NCBI GenBank assembly: GCA_036265915.1
Contig: DATAOC010000108.1
Span: forward strand, 1 to 20,987
DNA length: 20,987 nt
From: AR12 sp036265915
GTDB taxonomy: Bacteria; Methylomirabilota; Methylomirabilia; Rokubacteriales; CSP1-6
Reading direction: 5' to 3'
Shown here piece after piece: positions 1 through 9,554 of the stretch; position 1 is the first letter of the stretch, and every line of letters starts with the position of its first letter. Below the pieces are notes generated by a model, which saw nothing but the letters and a program-made list of their open reading frames with translations, made no database searches and had not been told where the DNA came from. A program made the translations under genes and the position numbers.

Positions 1-332
1 GGGGCCTCGACGTCACGTCGGCTGCCGACGCGGAGATCACACTGCAGATCTTCGCCACCGCGCTTGCCGTCGACACCGCCGACACGCTCCTCGGCCTGCC
101 CTCGATGCAGGCGCCGATCCTCGCCGTCCCGATCCCCGAGATCGCGCTCTTCAAGTGGGAGCGCAGCCGGGGGCACGCGGAGATCCAGGTCTACGAGTAC
201 GACGCGGCGGGACGCTTCACCGGCCAGCGGCCCGACGCACGCGGCGAGTCGCGGTACAACCGCTTCACGATCCTCATCTTCATCAGTTTCTCGGTAAGCG
301 ACATCGACAAGACGCCGCACGACGCGCCGTAG
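1..332 (+). CDS. 3' end of an unidentified protein (5' truncated)
   Basis: This reading frame is open from base 3 to the TAG at 330-332, so the gene enters from outside the window; about 109 residues are visible. The visible part looks like a soluble beta-rich domain. It includes a hydrophobic PILAVPIPEIALFKW stretch, then YEYDAAGRFTG and a hydrophobic FTILIFISFSV strand close to the C-terminus. The pattern of a proline-rich 'GLPS...P' segment, 'ELALYK'-like strand and late 'G..R.N..T' segment reminds me of DUF6655-type putative lipoproteins, but this is from memory and weak. No signal peptide can be judged because the start is missing. It converges on the hydrolase gene with one base between the two stop codons, so no terminator fits between them. 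Function unknown. Confidence 0.6.
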   Translation, partial: GLDVTSAADAEITLQIFATALAVDTADTLLGLPSMQAPILAVPIPEIALFKWERSRGHAEIQVYEYDAAGRFTGQRPDARGESRYNRFTILIFISFSVSDIDKTPHDAP

Positions 333-333
333 C

Positions 334-867
334 TCAGCCGCGGATCAGCTCGTCGAGCAGCGCGAGTCCCTCAGGCCAGGGGCCAAAGCCCGACTCCGTG
401 TTGAGGTGGCCGCCGCGCGGGACGACGACGAGCCGACTGCCCCACGCGTGTGCGAACGCCTCCGCACGTGCCGTCGCGACGTAGGGGTCGTTGTCGCCGA
501 TCACCACCGTGCTCGCGAATGGCAGACGGACGAGCGGCACGGGCGCAAACGTCTGCACCGCATCGAGTGTATCGACCAGCGCGTCGACGTCGACCGGCGC
601 CACCATCAGCGCGCCTTGTGCACGGGCGCCGCCGCGGGCCACCCAGTGCGCGACCAGCGCGCAGCCAAGGCTGTGCGCCACCAAGAACGGCGGCGCCGAG
701 CACGCGGCGACCGCGCCGTCGAGGACGGTGAGCCAGTCGTCGAGGCGCGGCTCCAGCCAGTCGTGCTGCTGCACGCGCCGCAGCCGCGGGTCGGCCGCTT
801 CCCACATGCTTTGCCAGTGGCCGGGCCCGGAGTCCCCGTAGCCCGGGAGCACGAGCACGTCCGTCAT
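334..867 (-). CDS. RBBP9/YdeN-family alpha/beta serine hydrolase
   Basis: A 177-residue cytoplasmic alpha/beta hydrolase of the small RBBP9/YdeN type (Ser_hydrolase family), which usually has about 180-190 residues. The N-terminal strand VLVLPGYGDSGPGHWQ is the family's hallmark opening. The nucleophile elbow is AHSLGC with Ser66, the acid is most likely Asp127 in GDNDPYV, and the base is His154 in GGHLNTESGFG, giving a complete catalytic triad. Family members are esterase-like enzymes whose physiological substrates are mostly unknown, so I assign no substrate. The ATG at 867-865 overlaps the TGA of the upstream transporter gene as ATGA, so translation is probably coupled and the two genes form an operon. 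No signal peptide or membrane segment is present. Confidence 0.9.
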   Translation of the reverse strand: MTDVLVLPGYGDSGPGHWQSMWEAADPRLRRVQQHDWLEPRLDDWLTVLDGAVAACSAPPFLVAHSLGCALVAHWVARGGARAQGALMVAPVDVDALVDTLDAVQTFAPVPLVRLPFASTVVIGDNDPYVATARAEAFAHAWGSRLVVVPRGGHLNTESGFGPWPEGLALLDELIRG

Positions 868-2192
868 CGGAAGAACAGCAGTGTGGTCGCGAGGAACAAC
901 GGCAGCAGGATGCTACCGCTGTAGAGCATGTAGCCAAAGAAGGTTGGCATCGCGACCTTCGCTTCCTCGGCGATGGCCTTCACCATGAAATTCGGCGCGT
1001 TGCCGATGTAGGTGTTAGCCCCCATGGCAACGGCACCGACGCTGATAGCCGCCAGCATGGAATGCGGGACGCCGACGACCTCGTTCGCGAGGCCGAGGCT
1101 CTGCGCCAGCGCGAGGAACGTGAGATAGGTCGGCGCGTTGTCGAGCACCGACGAGAGGATGCCGCACGCCCAGAAGAACTGGGCCGGCGTCCGCACCCCG
1201 AGCTCGCCGCCGCGGGCGTGAAGCAGCTCGAGGGCGGGGATCATCGTGAGAAAGATGCCGAGAAACAGCACGGCGACCTCGACCATCGGTGCCGCGCTGA
1301 AGCCATTGGCGCGTCGGATGGCGCCCGGCGTCGCCCACAAGGACGCCGCCGCGATGGCGACGATGACCAGCTCGCGCCACGGCGCCGAGAGGACCGCCAC
1401 CGCCACCACGACCGCCGCCAGGCCGGCCGCGTTGAGAGTCCCGCGAACACGGAGCGGCTCGATGTCCGTGCGGTCGCGGCGGCGCGCGGTCGGGGTCTCG
1501 CGCGCGTGCGCGCGACGATCCCAGATGAAGTAGACGGCGAGCAGGACGACGATCAGGAACAGCCACGGCCGCCAGAGCCGGAAGGTCCACCCGAACGGCA
1601 CGCCCTGCAGGTAGCCGAGGAACAGCGGCGGATCGCCGAGCGGCGTGAGCATCCCGCCGATGTTGGATACGAGGAAGACGAAGAAGATGACGGTGTGCGC
1701 GACGTGGCGGCGTTCGCGATTCGTCTGCAGCACTGGGCGGATCAGCAGCATCGAGGCGCCGGTGGTGCCGATCCAGGAGGCGAGCAGCGCGCCAGCGCCG
1801 AGGAAGAGGGCGTTCGTCGCGGGCGTGGCTTCCAGGTCGCCCTCCAGACGAATACCGCCCGACACGACGTACAGGCCGGCGAGCAGGACGATGAACGAGA
1901 TGTACTCTTCGGCCACGCCGAGCAGCGCGCCGGGCCGCCGCATCAGGTAGAGCACGAGGATCGGCGCGCCGAGGACGGCCGAGACGATGAACTTGTTGCC
2001 GTTCCGCTCCCACCAGTGGGGGACGACGAGCGGACACGTCGCGATCGCCAGCAGCATTGCGACGAAGGGAACGATCGTCCACGCGGGAGGTGCAACGAGC
2101 GCCGCCACAGTGTAGTCTCGACGCAGTCTAGCAGACGGCGGGATGCGCCCTTCGATTGCCCGAGGTTGGAGCGCGTGGTATATAGTTGACAT
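864..2192 (-). CDS. Ion transporter superfamily membrane protein, NhaD/CitMHS_2-like (putative sodium:proton antiporter)
   Basis: A polytopic inner-membrane protein of 442 residues with about ten to twelve hydrophobic segments. The pattern matches the putative citrate-transport/NhaD-like group of the ion transporter superfamily. Diagnostic stretches are GTTGASMLLIRP, the re-entrant-loop-like NIGGMLTPLGDPPLFLGYL, and DNAPTYLTFLALA near the C-terminal half. Members are annotated as sodium:proton antiporters or di/tricarboxylate carriers, and the sequence alone does not decide the substrate. The start is uncertain. The ATG at 2192 has a weak GGTGGG upstream, but the first 28 residues are polar and unlike the family, and this region also holds the rpsU promoter. 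A GTG at 2108 (residue 29) would place the start just before the first membrane segment. The gene is divergent from rpsU and coupled to the downstream hydrolase. Confidence 0.85.
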   Translation of the reverse strand: MSTIYHALQPRAIEGRIPPSARLRRDYTVAALVAPPAWTIVPFVAMLLAIATCPLVVPHWWERNGNKFIVSAVLGAPILVLYLMRRPGALLGVAEEYISFIVLLAGLYVVSGGIRLEGDLEATPATNALFLGAGALLASWIGTTGASMLLIRPVLQTNRERRHVAHTVIFFVFLVSNIGGMLTPLGDPPLFLGYLQGVPFGWTFRLWRPWLFLIVVLLAVYFIWDRRAHARETPTARRRDRTDIEPLRVRGTLNAAGLAAVVVAVAVLSAPWRELVIVAIAAASLWATPGAIRRANGFSAAPMVEVAVLFLGIFLTMIPALELLHARGGELGVRTPAQFFWACGILSSVLDNAPTYLTFLALAQSLGLANEVVGVPHSMLAAISVGAVAMGANTYIGNAPNFMVKAIAEEAKVAMPTFFGYMLYSGSILLPLFLATTLLFFR

Positions 2193-2212
2193 TTACCCAC
2201 CAGCTCTGTGAT
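2186..2212 (+). promoter_or_regulatory. Probable sigma-70 promoter of the rpsU-mutS2-dnaG-rpoD operon
   Basis: A perfect -35 hexamer TTGACA lies at 2186-2191. The best nearby -10 is TGTGAT at 2207-2212 (four of six consensus bases) with a short 15-base spacer. The placement, about 20 bases before rpsU's ribosome-binding site, is right for the operon's main promoter. The -35 is clear and the -10 is weak. It overlaps the first codons of the divergent transporter if that gene starts at 2192. Confidence 0.45.
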
Positions 2213-2232
2213 TCGCCAGAGGGGGGAGCCGA

Positions 2233-2427
2233 GTGACCAAGGTAATCGTCGAGCCCGATGAGTCCTTCGAAAGCGCGCTGAAGCGCTTCAAGAAGCAGTG
2301 CGAGAAGGCCGGGCTCCTCTCCGAGTTCAAGAAGCGCCAGCATTACGAGAAGCCCAGCGTTCGGCGCAAGCGCAAGGCCCTCGCCGCACGCAAGAAGGCG
2401 AAGCGGCGGGAGCGGATGGCCGATTAG
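2233..2427 (+). CDS. rpsU: 30S ribosomal protein S21
   Basis: A 64-residue, strongly basic protein with the complete S21 pattern: VIVEPDESFESALKRFKKQCEKAG at the N-terminus followed by a lysine/arginine-rich helix ending KKAKRRERMAD. S21 binds the 30S platform near the 3' end of 16S rRNA and supports initiation on structured or weak messages. The start is GTG at 2233, preceded by a strong purine-rich ribosome-binding site (GGGGGGAG, 2220-2227). Its length is typical. It is the first gene of a macromolecular-synthesis operon, with mutS2 57 bases downstream and dnaG and rpoD beyond, linking ribosome, primase and sigma factor supply as in many bacteria. No terminator is visible in the 57-base gap. 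Confidence 0.97.
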   Translation: MTKVIVEPDESFESALKRFKKQCEKAGLLSEFKKRQHYEKPSVRRKRKALAARKKAKRRERMAD

Positions 2428-2484
2428 CCCCGGCAGCACTCCGGACGGTACCGCCAGCACTCCCATCCGAGCCGGTGGGAGCGA

Positions 2485-4869
2485 ATGAGGCGAAGGGTGG
2501 AGGTAGGCCGAATCTGGGGGCGCGGAATCGAGTGGGACGCTATCCGTACCCTCCTCGCAGCGGACGCGCGTACCGAGATGGGCCGTGAGCGGGCTCTGAC
2601 CGCGAATCCCCTCACGGAGTCGACCGCAGTCCAAGCAGCCCTGGATGAGACGGCGGAAGCGCGCCGTGCCATCGTCCAGGAGGGTGCCCCGCCTCTCGAC
2701 GGCGTTCCCGACGTTCGATCGGCCCTGGACCGCGCCGGCACGGACGGCGCGTCGCTCGACGGTCAGGACCTTCTCCTGTTCGTTCCCCTGTTGGACGCAG
2801 CACCCCGGCTCGCCGCTTACGGACGCGCGATCAAGACCGTGGCGCCCGCGCTGGCCGCGCGGGCCGAGGCCCTTCCGCGCCTGGCCGACCTCCGCGAGCG
2901 CCTCCGGCGCTCGCTCGACGACGATGGCGCGCTGACGGACAAGGCCAGCGCGCGGCTCGCCCAGCTACGCGGCGAGATCCGCGAGGGTCGCCGTCATGTG
3001 GTCTCCAGCCTCGAGCGGCTGCTCCACACCGAGGGCGATCGCGTATTCGCCGACCGCTTCGTCACCATCCGGCATGGCCGCTACGTGGTCCCGGTCAGGG
3101 CCGAGTCGCGCGGTCGGCTGCGCGGCATCGTCCACGATCGCTCGCAGAGCGGACAGACGCTGTTCGTCGAGCCCGAGAGCGCGGTCGAGGCGAACAACGA
3201 TCTGGTCGCGCTCGTCCGCGAGGAAGAGCACGAGACCGCGCGCATCCTGGCCGAGCTCACCGCCGCCGTCCGTGAGCGCGCGGCGGACATCGGCGCCCTG
3301 GTGGAGACGCTCGGCGCGCTCGACTGGGTCTTTGCGCGCGCGCATCTCGCCGAGCGCATGCAGGCGACGCCGCCCCGACTCGACACGGAAGGCCGCGTGG
3401 CGCTGCGCGCCGCGCGGCATCCCCTGCTGCTGGCCCAGCAATGGCGCGATCCCGCGCGGGACGTGGTCCCGGTCGATCTCGAGCTCTCGCGCCAGCGGCC
3501 GCTGCTGCTCATCACCGGGCCCAACGCCGGCGGCAAGACGATCGCGCTGAAGACGCTGGCGCTGCTCGCGCTGATGACACAGGCCGGCTGCCACGTCCCC
3601 GCCGCCGACGGCTCGCAGCTCCCGATCTTCGAGCGGCTCTACGCCATCATCGGCGACGACCAGTCCGTGGCCGAGAACCTCTCGACCTTTTCGGCCTTCG
3701 TGAAGCAGATCCGCCAGGTACTGGACGACGCCGACGCCGGTGCGCTCGTCCTTCTCGACGAGCTCGGCGCCGGCACGGACCCTGACGAGGGCGCCGCGCT
3801 CGCCCAGGCGATCCTCGAGGAGCTGGCCGCCCGCGGCGCGCTGGTCGTGGCCACGACGCACCTCGAGCCGCTCCGCGGCTTCGCCTCGACGTGCCCGCTC
3901 GCCCGCAATGCCTCCGTGGAATTCGACGCCTCGACGCTGGCGCCCACGTTCCACCTCGTCTACGACCGGCCGGGGCAGAGCTGGGCGCTCGCGATCGCTG
4001 CGCGGCTGGGCCTCGGTCCCGGGCTCATCGCTCGTGCGGAGAGTCACCGCTCCGAGCAGGCGCGCCGCGTGTCGGAGCTGCTAGCGCAGCTCGACCTTCG
4101 CAACCGGACGGAAGCAGATCGCGCGCGGGAGCTGGACCGGCGGGAGGCGGAGAGCGCCGCCCGCCTGGCCGCGGCGCAGACGGCCGAGCGCGAGGCCGAA
4201 GCGCGCGCGCGCAGCATCGTCGAGCGCGCGAAGAGCGAGGCGGCCGCGCTCGTCAGCGACATCCGCCGCACGGTGGCGTCCGAGTGGGAGCGGCTGAAGC
4301 GCGGGGAGCGCACGCGGCCGGCGTTGCAGGAGACGCGTCGCCGGCTGCAGGAGATCACCCCGCGCCTCACGCCGCCGCCCGCCGAGCCGAGCGACGTGCC
4401 GCTGACGCCGGGTATGGCCGTCACCGCGGAGCACCTCGGACTGAGGGGGGAGCTCGTGGCCCTGGCCGGCGACTACGCGACCGTGCGCGCAGGGACCGTG
4501 ACCGTTCGCGTGCCGACGACCGCGCTGCGATCGGCAGGGCCGGCCGTGAGCGCGGCGCCCCGCGCAGCTGTCCCCCGCCGCCCGACGCCGAGCGCTGACG
4601 GAGACTCACCGGATCGCGCGGTTGCACCGGAGCTGCTGCTCCTCGGCAAGACGACTGACGAGGCGCGCGACCTCGTCGAGCAATATCTCGACGACGCGTT
4701 CATGGCCGGGCTGCCGAGCGTCCGGCTGGTCCACGGCAAGGGCACCGGCGCCCTGCGCAAGGCGGTGCGGGCGCTGCTGACCGAGCACCCGCTCGTCGAC
4801 TCCTTCCGTGACGGCGCGCCGGCCGAAGGCGGCGCCGGCGCCACCGTTGCCGCGCTGAAGGTGAGCTGA
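2485..4869 (+). CDS. mutS2: MutS2 ATPase/endonuclease (Smr domain with degenerate first motif)
   Basis: A 794-residue MutS2. This family binds branched DNA to suppress homologous recombination, and in Firmicutes it also acts on collided ribosomes. The N-terminal clamp/core runs to about residue 330, with the family signature HDRSQSGQTLFVEP. The ABC-type ATPase follows: Walker A GPNAGGKT at 345-352, Walker B VLLDELGAGTDPDEG with Asp425-Glu426, and the switch histidine in ATTHLEPL. A charged coiled coil occupies about 530-620, and a C-terminal Smr domain starts near 715. The second Smr motif HGKGTGALR is intact, but the first, normally LDLRG, reads LLLLGK, so its Asp and Arg are both Leu. The ATG has GGTGGGAG four bases upstream. 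The stop overlaps the dnaG start (TGATG). The Smr change may affect nuclease activity, while the ATPase looks functional. Confidence 0.96.
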   Translation: MRRRVEVGRIWGRGIEWDAIRTLLAADARTEMGRERALTANPLTESTAVQAALDETAEARRAIVQEGAPPLDGVPDVRSALDRAGTDGASLDGQDLLLFVPLLDAAPRLAAYGRAIKTVAPALAARAEALPRLADLRERLRRSLDDDGALTDKASARLAQLRGEIREGRRHVVSSLERLLHTEGDRVFADRFVTIRHGRYVVPVRAESRGRLRGIVHDRSQSGQTLFVEPESAVEANNDLVALVREEEHETARILAELTAAVRERAADIGALVETLGALDWVFARAHLAERMQATPPRLDTEGRVALRAARHPLLLAQQWRDPARDVVPVDLELSRQRPLLLITGPNAGGKTIALKTLALLALMTQAGCHVPAADGSQLPIFERLYAIIGDDQSVAENLSTFSAFVKQIRQVLDDADAGALVLLDELGAGTDPDEGAALAQAILEELAARGALVVATTHLEPLRGFASTCPLARNASVEFDASTLAPTFHLVYDRPGQSWALAIAARLGLGPGLIARAESHRSEQARRVSELLAQLDLRNRTEADRARELDRREAESAARLAAAQTAEREAEARARSIVERAKSEAAALVSDIRRTVASEWERLKRGERTRPALQETRRRLQEITPRLTPPPAEPSDVPLTPGMAVTAEHLGLRGELVALAGDYATVRAGTVTVRVPTTALRSAGPAVSAAPRAAVPRRPTPSADGDSPDRAVAPELLLLGKTTDEARDLVEQYLDDAFMAGLPSVRLVHGKGTGALRKAVRALLTEHPLVDSFRDGAPAEGGAGATVAALKVS

Positions 4870-6759
4870 TGGCGTCCTACTCGACGGCGGTGCTCGACGA
4901 TATCCGCGCCGGCGTCGACATCGTCGACCTGGTCGGGCGCTTCGTGAATCTCCGCAAGGCGGGCGTGAACTGGAAGGGACTCTGCCCGTTCCACGCGGAG
5001 AAGACGCCGTCGTTCATGGTGAACCCGAAGAAGGGCATCTTCCATTGCTTTGGCTGCGGCGTCGGCGGCGACGTGTTCGGATTCCTGATGCGCCAGGATC
5101 GTCTGTCGTTTCCCGAGGCGGTGCGCGCGCTGGCGCGGACGGCCGGCGTCACGCTGCCCGACGAGCGCGGCGCGGCGGAGGCCGGCGACTCGGGCCGGGA
5201 GGAGCTGCTGCGCGCCATGGAGCTCGCCGCGCGGTTCTACGCCGAGTCGCTCTGGGGACCCGGCGGCGAGCGCGCGCGCGCGTATCTCACCGACCGCGGC
5301 ATCGATTTGGACGTCGCCCGCCGCTTTCAGCTGGGCTATGCGCCGGAGGGCTGGGAGTCACTGCTGACGTTCATGAAGTCGGAGCGTGTGGCGGAGGACA
5401 CGCTGGTGGCGGCCGGGCTCGCCGTCGCCCGCGAGCACCGGGCGGGTGTGTACGATCGTTTCCGCGGGCGGCTCCTGTTCGCGATTCGTGACCTGCAGGG
5501 ACGCGTGGTCGCGTTCGGGGGTCGCGCGTTCGGCGACGAGCAGCCGAAGTACCTCAACTCGCCGGAGACCGCGCTCTACACCAAGGGCAATCTGCTGTTC
5601 GCCGCCGACCTCGCGCGCGAGTCGATTCGCACGAAGAACCGGGCGCTGATCGTCGAGGGCTACGTCGACTGTCTCATGGCCCACCAGCACGGCTTCACGG
5701 AGACGGTGGCCGCGCTCGGGACCGCGTTCACGCCGGCACAGCTGGCGACGCTGCGCCGATACTGCGACGAGGTCGTGACGTTCTTCGACGCCGATGCCGC
5801 CGGCCAGAAGGCCGCCGAGCGGGCGCAGGAGCTGCTGGAGCCGACGGGCCACGGGTTCGCGTGGGCGGTCAACCGTTCGGGTGCCTTCGAGACGGCCGGC
5901 GTGCTCAGGGTGAAGGTCGCCCTCCTGCCCGCCGGCCACGACCCGGACACGTTCCTTCGCGCGGCGGGCGCCGCGGCGTTCGCCGAGCGCATCGCGAGCG
6001 CGCGGAGCTTGCTGTCGTATGCGCTGGCGCGGACCATCGGTGACAGCGACACGACAAGCCCGCGCGGGCGCACGACCGCGTTCGCGCGAGTGGCGCTGAT
6101 GCTGTCCAAGGTCGCCGACGCGGAGGAGGCCACCGCGCTGTCGCGTGAGGCGGCGATCCGGCTCGGCGTCGACGCCACGCAGCTCTGGATCGAGGCGCAG
6201 CGCCTCGCCAATTCGCTGCGAAAGCCCGCGGCGCCGGTCGGCGCCGCGTCGGCGTCCGGCCCCGCGCCTTCCGCCGAGGATCGCCGGCTGATCCGGCTGC
6301 TCCTGCTCTCGCCGCCGGCGCGGACGACGCTGCTGCCGTTGCTGGAGCCGGTCGACGTGGCGCATCCCGCGCTGCGCGAGGTCATCGAGGCGCTGAAGCG
6401 CTGGCCCGCGCTCGAAGCCACCGCGCTGCTCTCCACGGGAGCATCGGAAGCGGCGCGGCACATGATCGCCGCGCTGGTCGTCGAAGACGGCTCGGCGGAG
6501 GACGCCGCGTCGAGCATCGAGCAGTTCCAGAGGCGGCTGGAATATCTGAACCGCCGCCGGCGAGTCCGTGAGCTCAGCCGGTCCATCGCGGTCGCCCAGG
6601 CCCGCGACGGCGCCTCGACGCTCGACGGCGAGCTGTACGCCGTCCAGCGCGATAGCGCTCGAGTCTACGAGCTGACAGGCGGCAGCGCGCAAGCGGTCGA
6701 TCGAGTCGTCGACCACTCGCATCCCACGGGACCCGAAGGTCCGCAAGGAGTTCAAGCGC

Positions 6760-6767
<8 letters not shown>
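4869..6767 (+). CDS. dnaG: DNA primase
   Basis: A 632-residue primase that makes RNA primers for replication and docks on the replicative helicase DnaB. The N-terminal CHC2 zinc ribbon uses Cys39, His42, Cys60 and Cys63 (CPFH...HCFGCGVGGD). The catalytic core has the RNA-polymerase basic motif around RGRLLFAIRDLQGRVVAFGGR, and the TOPRIM metal site is Glu263 (IVEGYVD) and Asp307/Asp309 (FFDADAAG). Between the DxD motif and the DPDTFLR element there are about 17 more residues (near 325-345) than in the Bacillus protein. The C-terminal third is the helicase-interaction region. The ATG overlaps the mutS2 stop by one base, which indicates coupling, and the last 8 bases overlap rpoD. The coding sequence contains the rpoD ribosome-binding site. 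Confidence 0.97.
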
Positions 6768-8625
<1,858 letters not shown>

Positions 8626-8640
8626 GAGGCGTGTTCTCGC

Positions 8641-8712
8641 GGGCCCATAGCTCAACGGCAGAGCGCCCGGCTCATAACCGGTCAGGTCTTGGTTCGAATC
8701 CAGGTGGGCCCA
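8641..8712 (+). tRNA. tRNA with CAU anticodon (elongator Met, possibly Ile2)
   Basis: The cloverleaf folds by eye. The acceptor stem is GGGCCCA with TGGGCCC (8641-8647/8705-8711), the D stem GCTC/GAGC, the anticodon loop CTCATAA with CAT at 8673-8675, and the T arm CTTGG-TTCGAAT-CCAGG. The discriminator is A8712. The pair G1:C72 and the anticodon stem (no three consecutive G:C pairs of initiator type) exclude initiator tRNA. A CAU anticodon also occurs in lysidine-modified tRNA-Ile, which I cannot rule out. Base pair 27:43 (8666/8682) would be a C-U mismatch. The genome continues ACCG, so the CCA end is not completely encoded and must be finished enzymatically. It directly follows rpoD. Confidence 0.92.
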
Positions 8713-8842
8713 CCGTCGTATCGAAGCGTGAGATCGGCTTGAAGCGTGGGCGGCCTGGGATAGACGGTCGTGGCGGCGCTTCGCGGTCAACGGTTCCGGC
8801 GTCCTTGGACGTTTGCGGTACTACTTTTCATATGGAGACATC

Positions 8843-9550
8843 GTGGACGCTCAGCTGCACACGCTGATCGACTTGCAGGGCCTCGACGGCCGGATCGCCG
8901 GTCTCGAGTCGGAGGCGGCGCGCTTGCCGCGCCAGATCGAAGCGATCCAGTCGGCGCTGGCCGAGGCGCGCAAGACGGCGGAGACGGTCAAGACCCGTCT
9001 CGACGCTACCAAGAAGGACCTGCGTCTCAAGGAAAAGGACCTCGAGGTCGCGAACGTCAAGCGCCAGAAGCTCGAGGCGCGCCTGTACGAGGTCAAGACG
9101 AACAAGGAGTACTCCGCGGTCCTTCTCGAGATCGAGGAGGCCAAGCAGGAGAAGGCGAAGACCGAGGAGGAGATCCTCAACCTCATGGAGTCGCAGGAGC
9201 GCCTGGGCGTCGACATCAAGGACGCCGAGCAACGCTTCAAGAGTCGCGAGGACCAGGCGCGGCAGGACGAGGCGGTCGTGCGCACCAAGCTCGCCGCCGT
9301 GGAGCGCGAGCTCGAGGGGTTGCGTGCCGAGCGCCGCTCGCGTGCCAAGGACCTGCCGCCAGCGCTCCTGGCCAGCTACGATCGCATCAGCAAGGCGCGC
9401 GGTGGCGTGGCCGTGGCCGCCGTGACCGCGGCCGCCGTGTGCGGAGGCTGCCGCGTCAGCATCCGGCCGCAAGCCATGCAGGAGCTGCGCACCGGCGGCG
9501 CGCTCATGCTGTGCGAGAGCTGCGGCCGCTACCTCTACTGGCAGGAGTGA
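8843..9550 (+). CDS. Coiled-coil protein with C4-type zinc ribbon
   Basis: A 235-residue protein of the zf-RING_7/C4-type zinc ribbon family (CdsZ-like). A long, highly charged helical coiled coil occupies about residues 10-185, including the family's KVKTNKEYSAVLLEIEEAK-type hinge. The C-terminus carries four cysteines, Cys200/Cys203 (CGGC) and Cys224/Cys227 (CESC), then GRYLYW, which makes one zinc site. Family members are proposed to bind nucleic acid or ribosomes, and the exact role here is not shown. I chose the GTG at 8843 because GGAGA lies just upstream and the protein then begins DAQLHTLIDLQGLD like its relatives; a TTG at 8813 would add ten atypical residues. The 130 bases between the tRNA and this start hold no gene I can support, only a GAAGCGTG octamer repeated 18 bases apart (8723 and 8741). 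Confidence 0.9.
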   Translation: MDAQLHTLIDLQGLDGRIAGLESEAARLPRQIEAIQSALAEARKTAETVKTRLDATKKDLRLKEKDLEVANVKRQKLEARLYEVKTNKEYSAVLLEIEEAKQEKAKTEEEILNLMESQERLGVDIKDAEQRFKSREDQARQDEAVVRTKLAAVERELEGLRAERRSRAKDLPPALLASYDRISKARGGVAVAAVTAAAVCGGCRVSIRPQAMQELRTGGALMLCESCGRYLYWQE

Positions 9551-9554
9551 GCTG
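9543..9554 (+). promoter_or_regulatory. Ribosome-binding site and probable CTG start codon of rnhA
   Basis: AGGAG at 9543-9547 lies four bases before CTG at 9552-9554, all within or just after the 3' end of the zinc-ribbon gene (stop at 9548-9550). No in-frame ATG, GTG or TTG exists between 9471 and the GTG at 9672, which lies beyond the catalytic Asp of RNase HI. This is therefore the most plausible initiation site. Confidence 0.6.

Noticed and set aside
8723..8748. Two copies of GAAGCGTG 18 bases apart between the tRNA and the zinc-ribbon gene
   Set aside because: Only two short copies without further units; not enough for a repeat array or operator claim.
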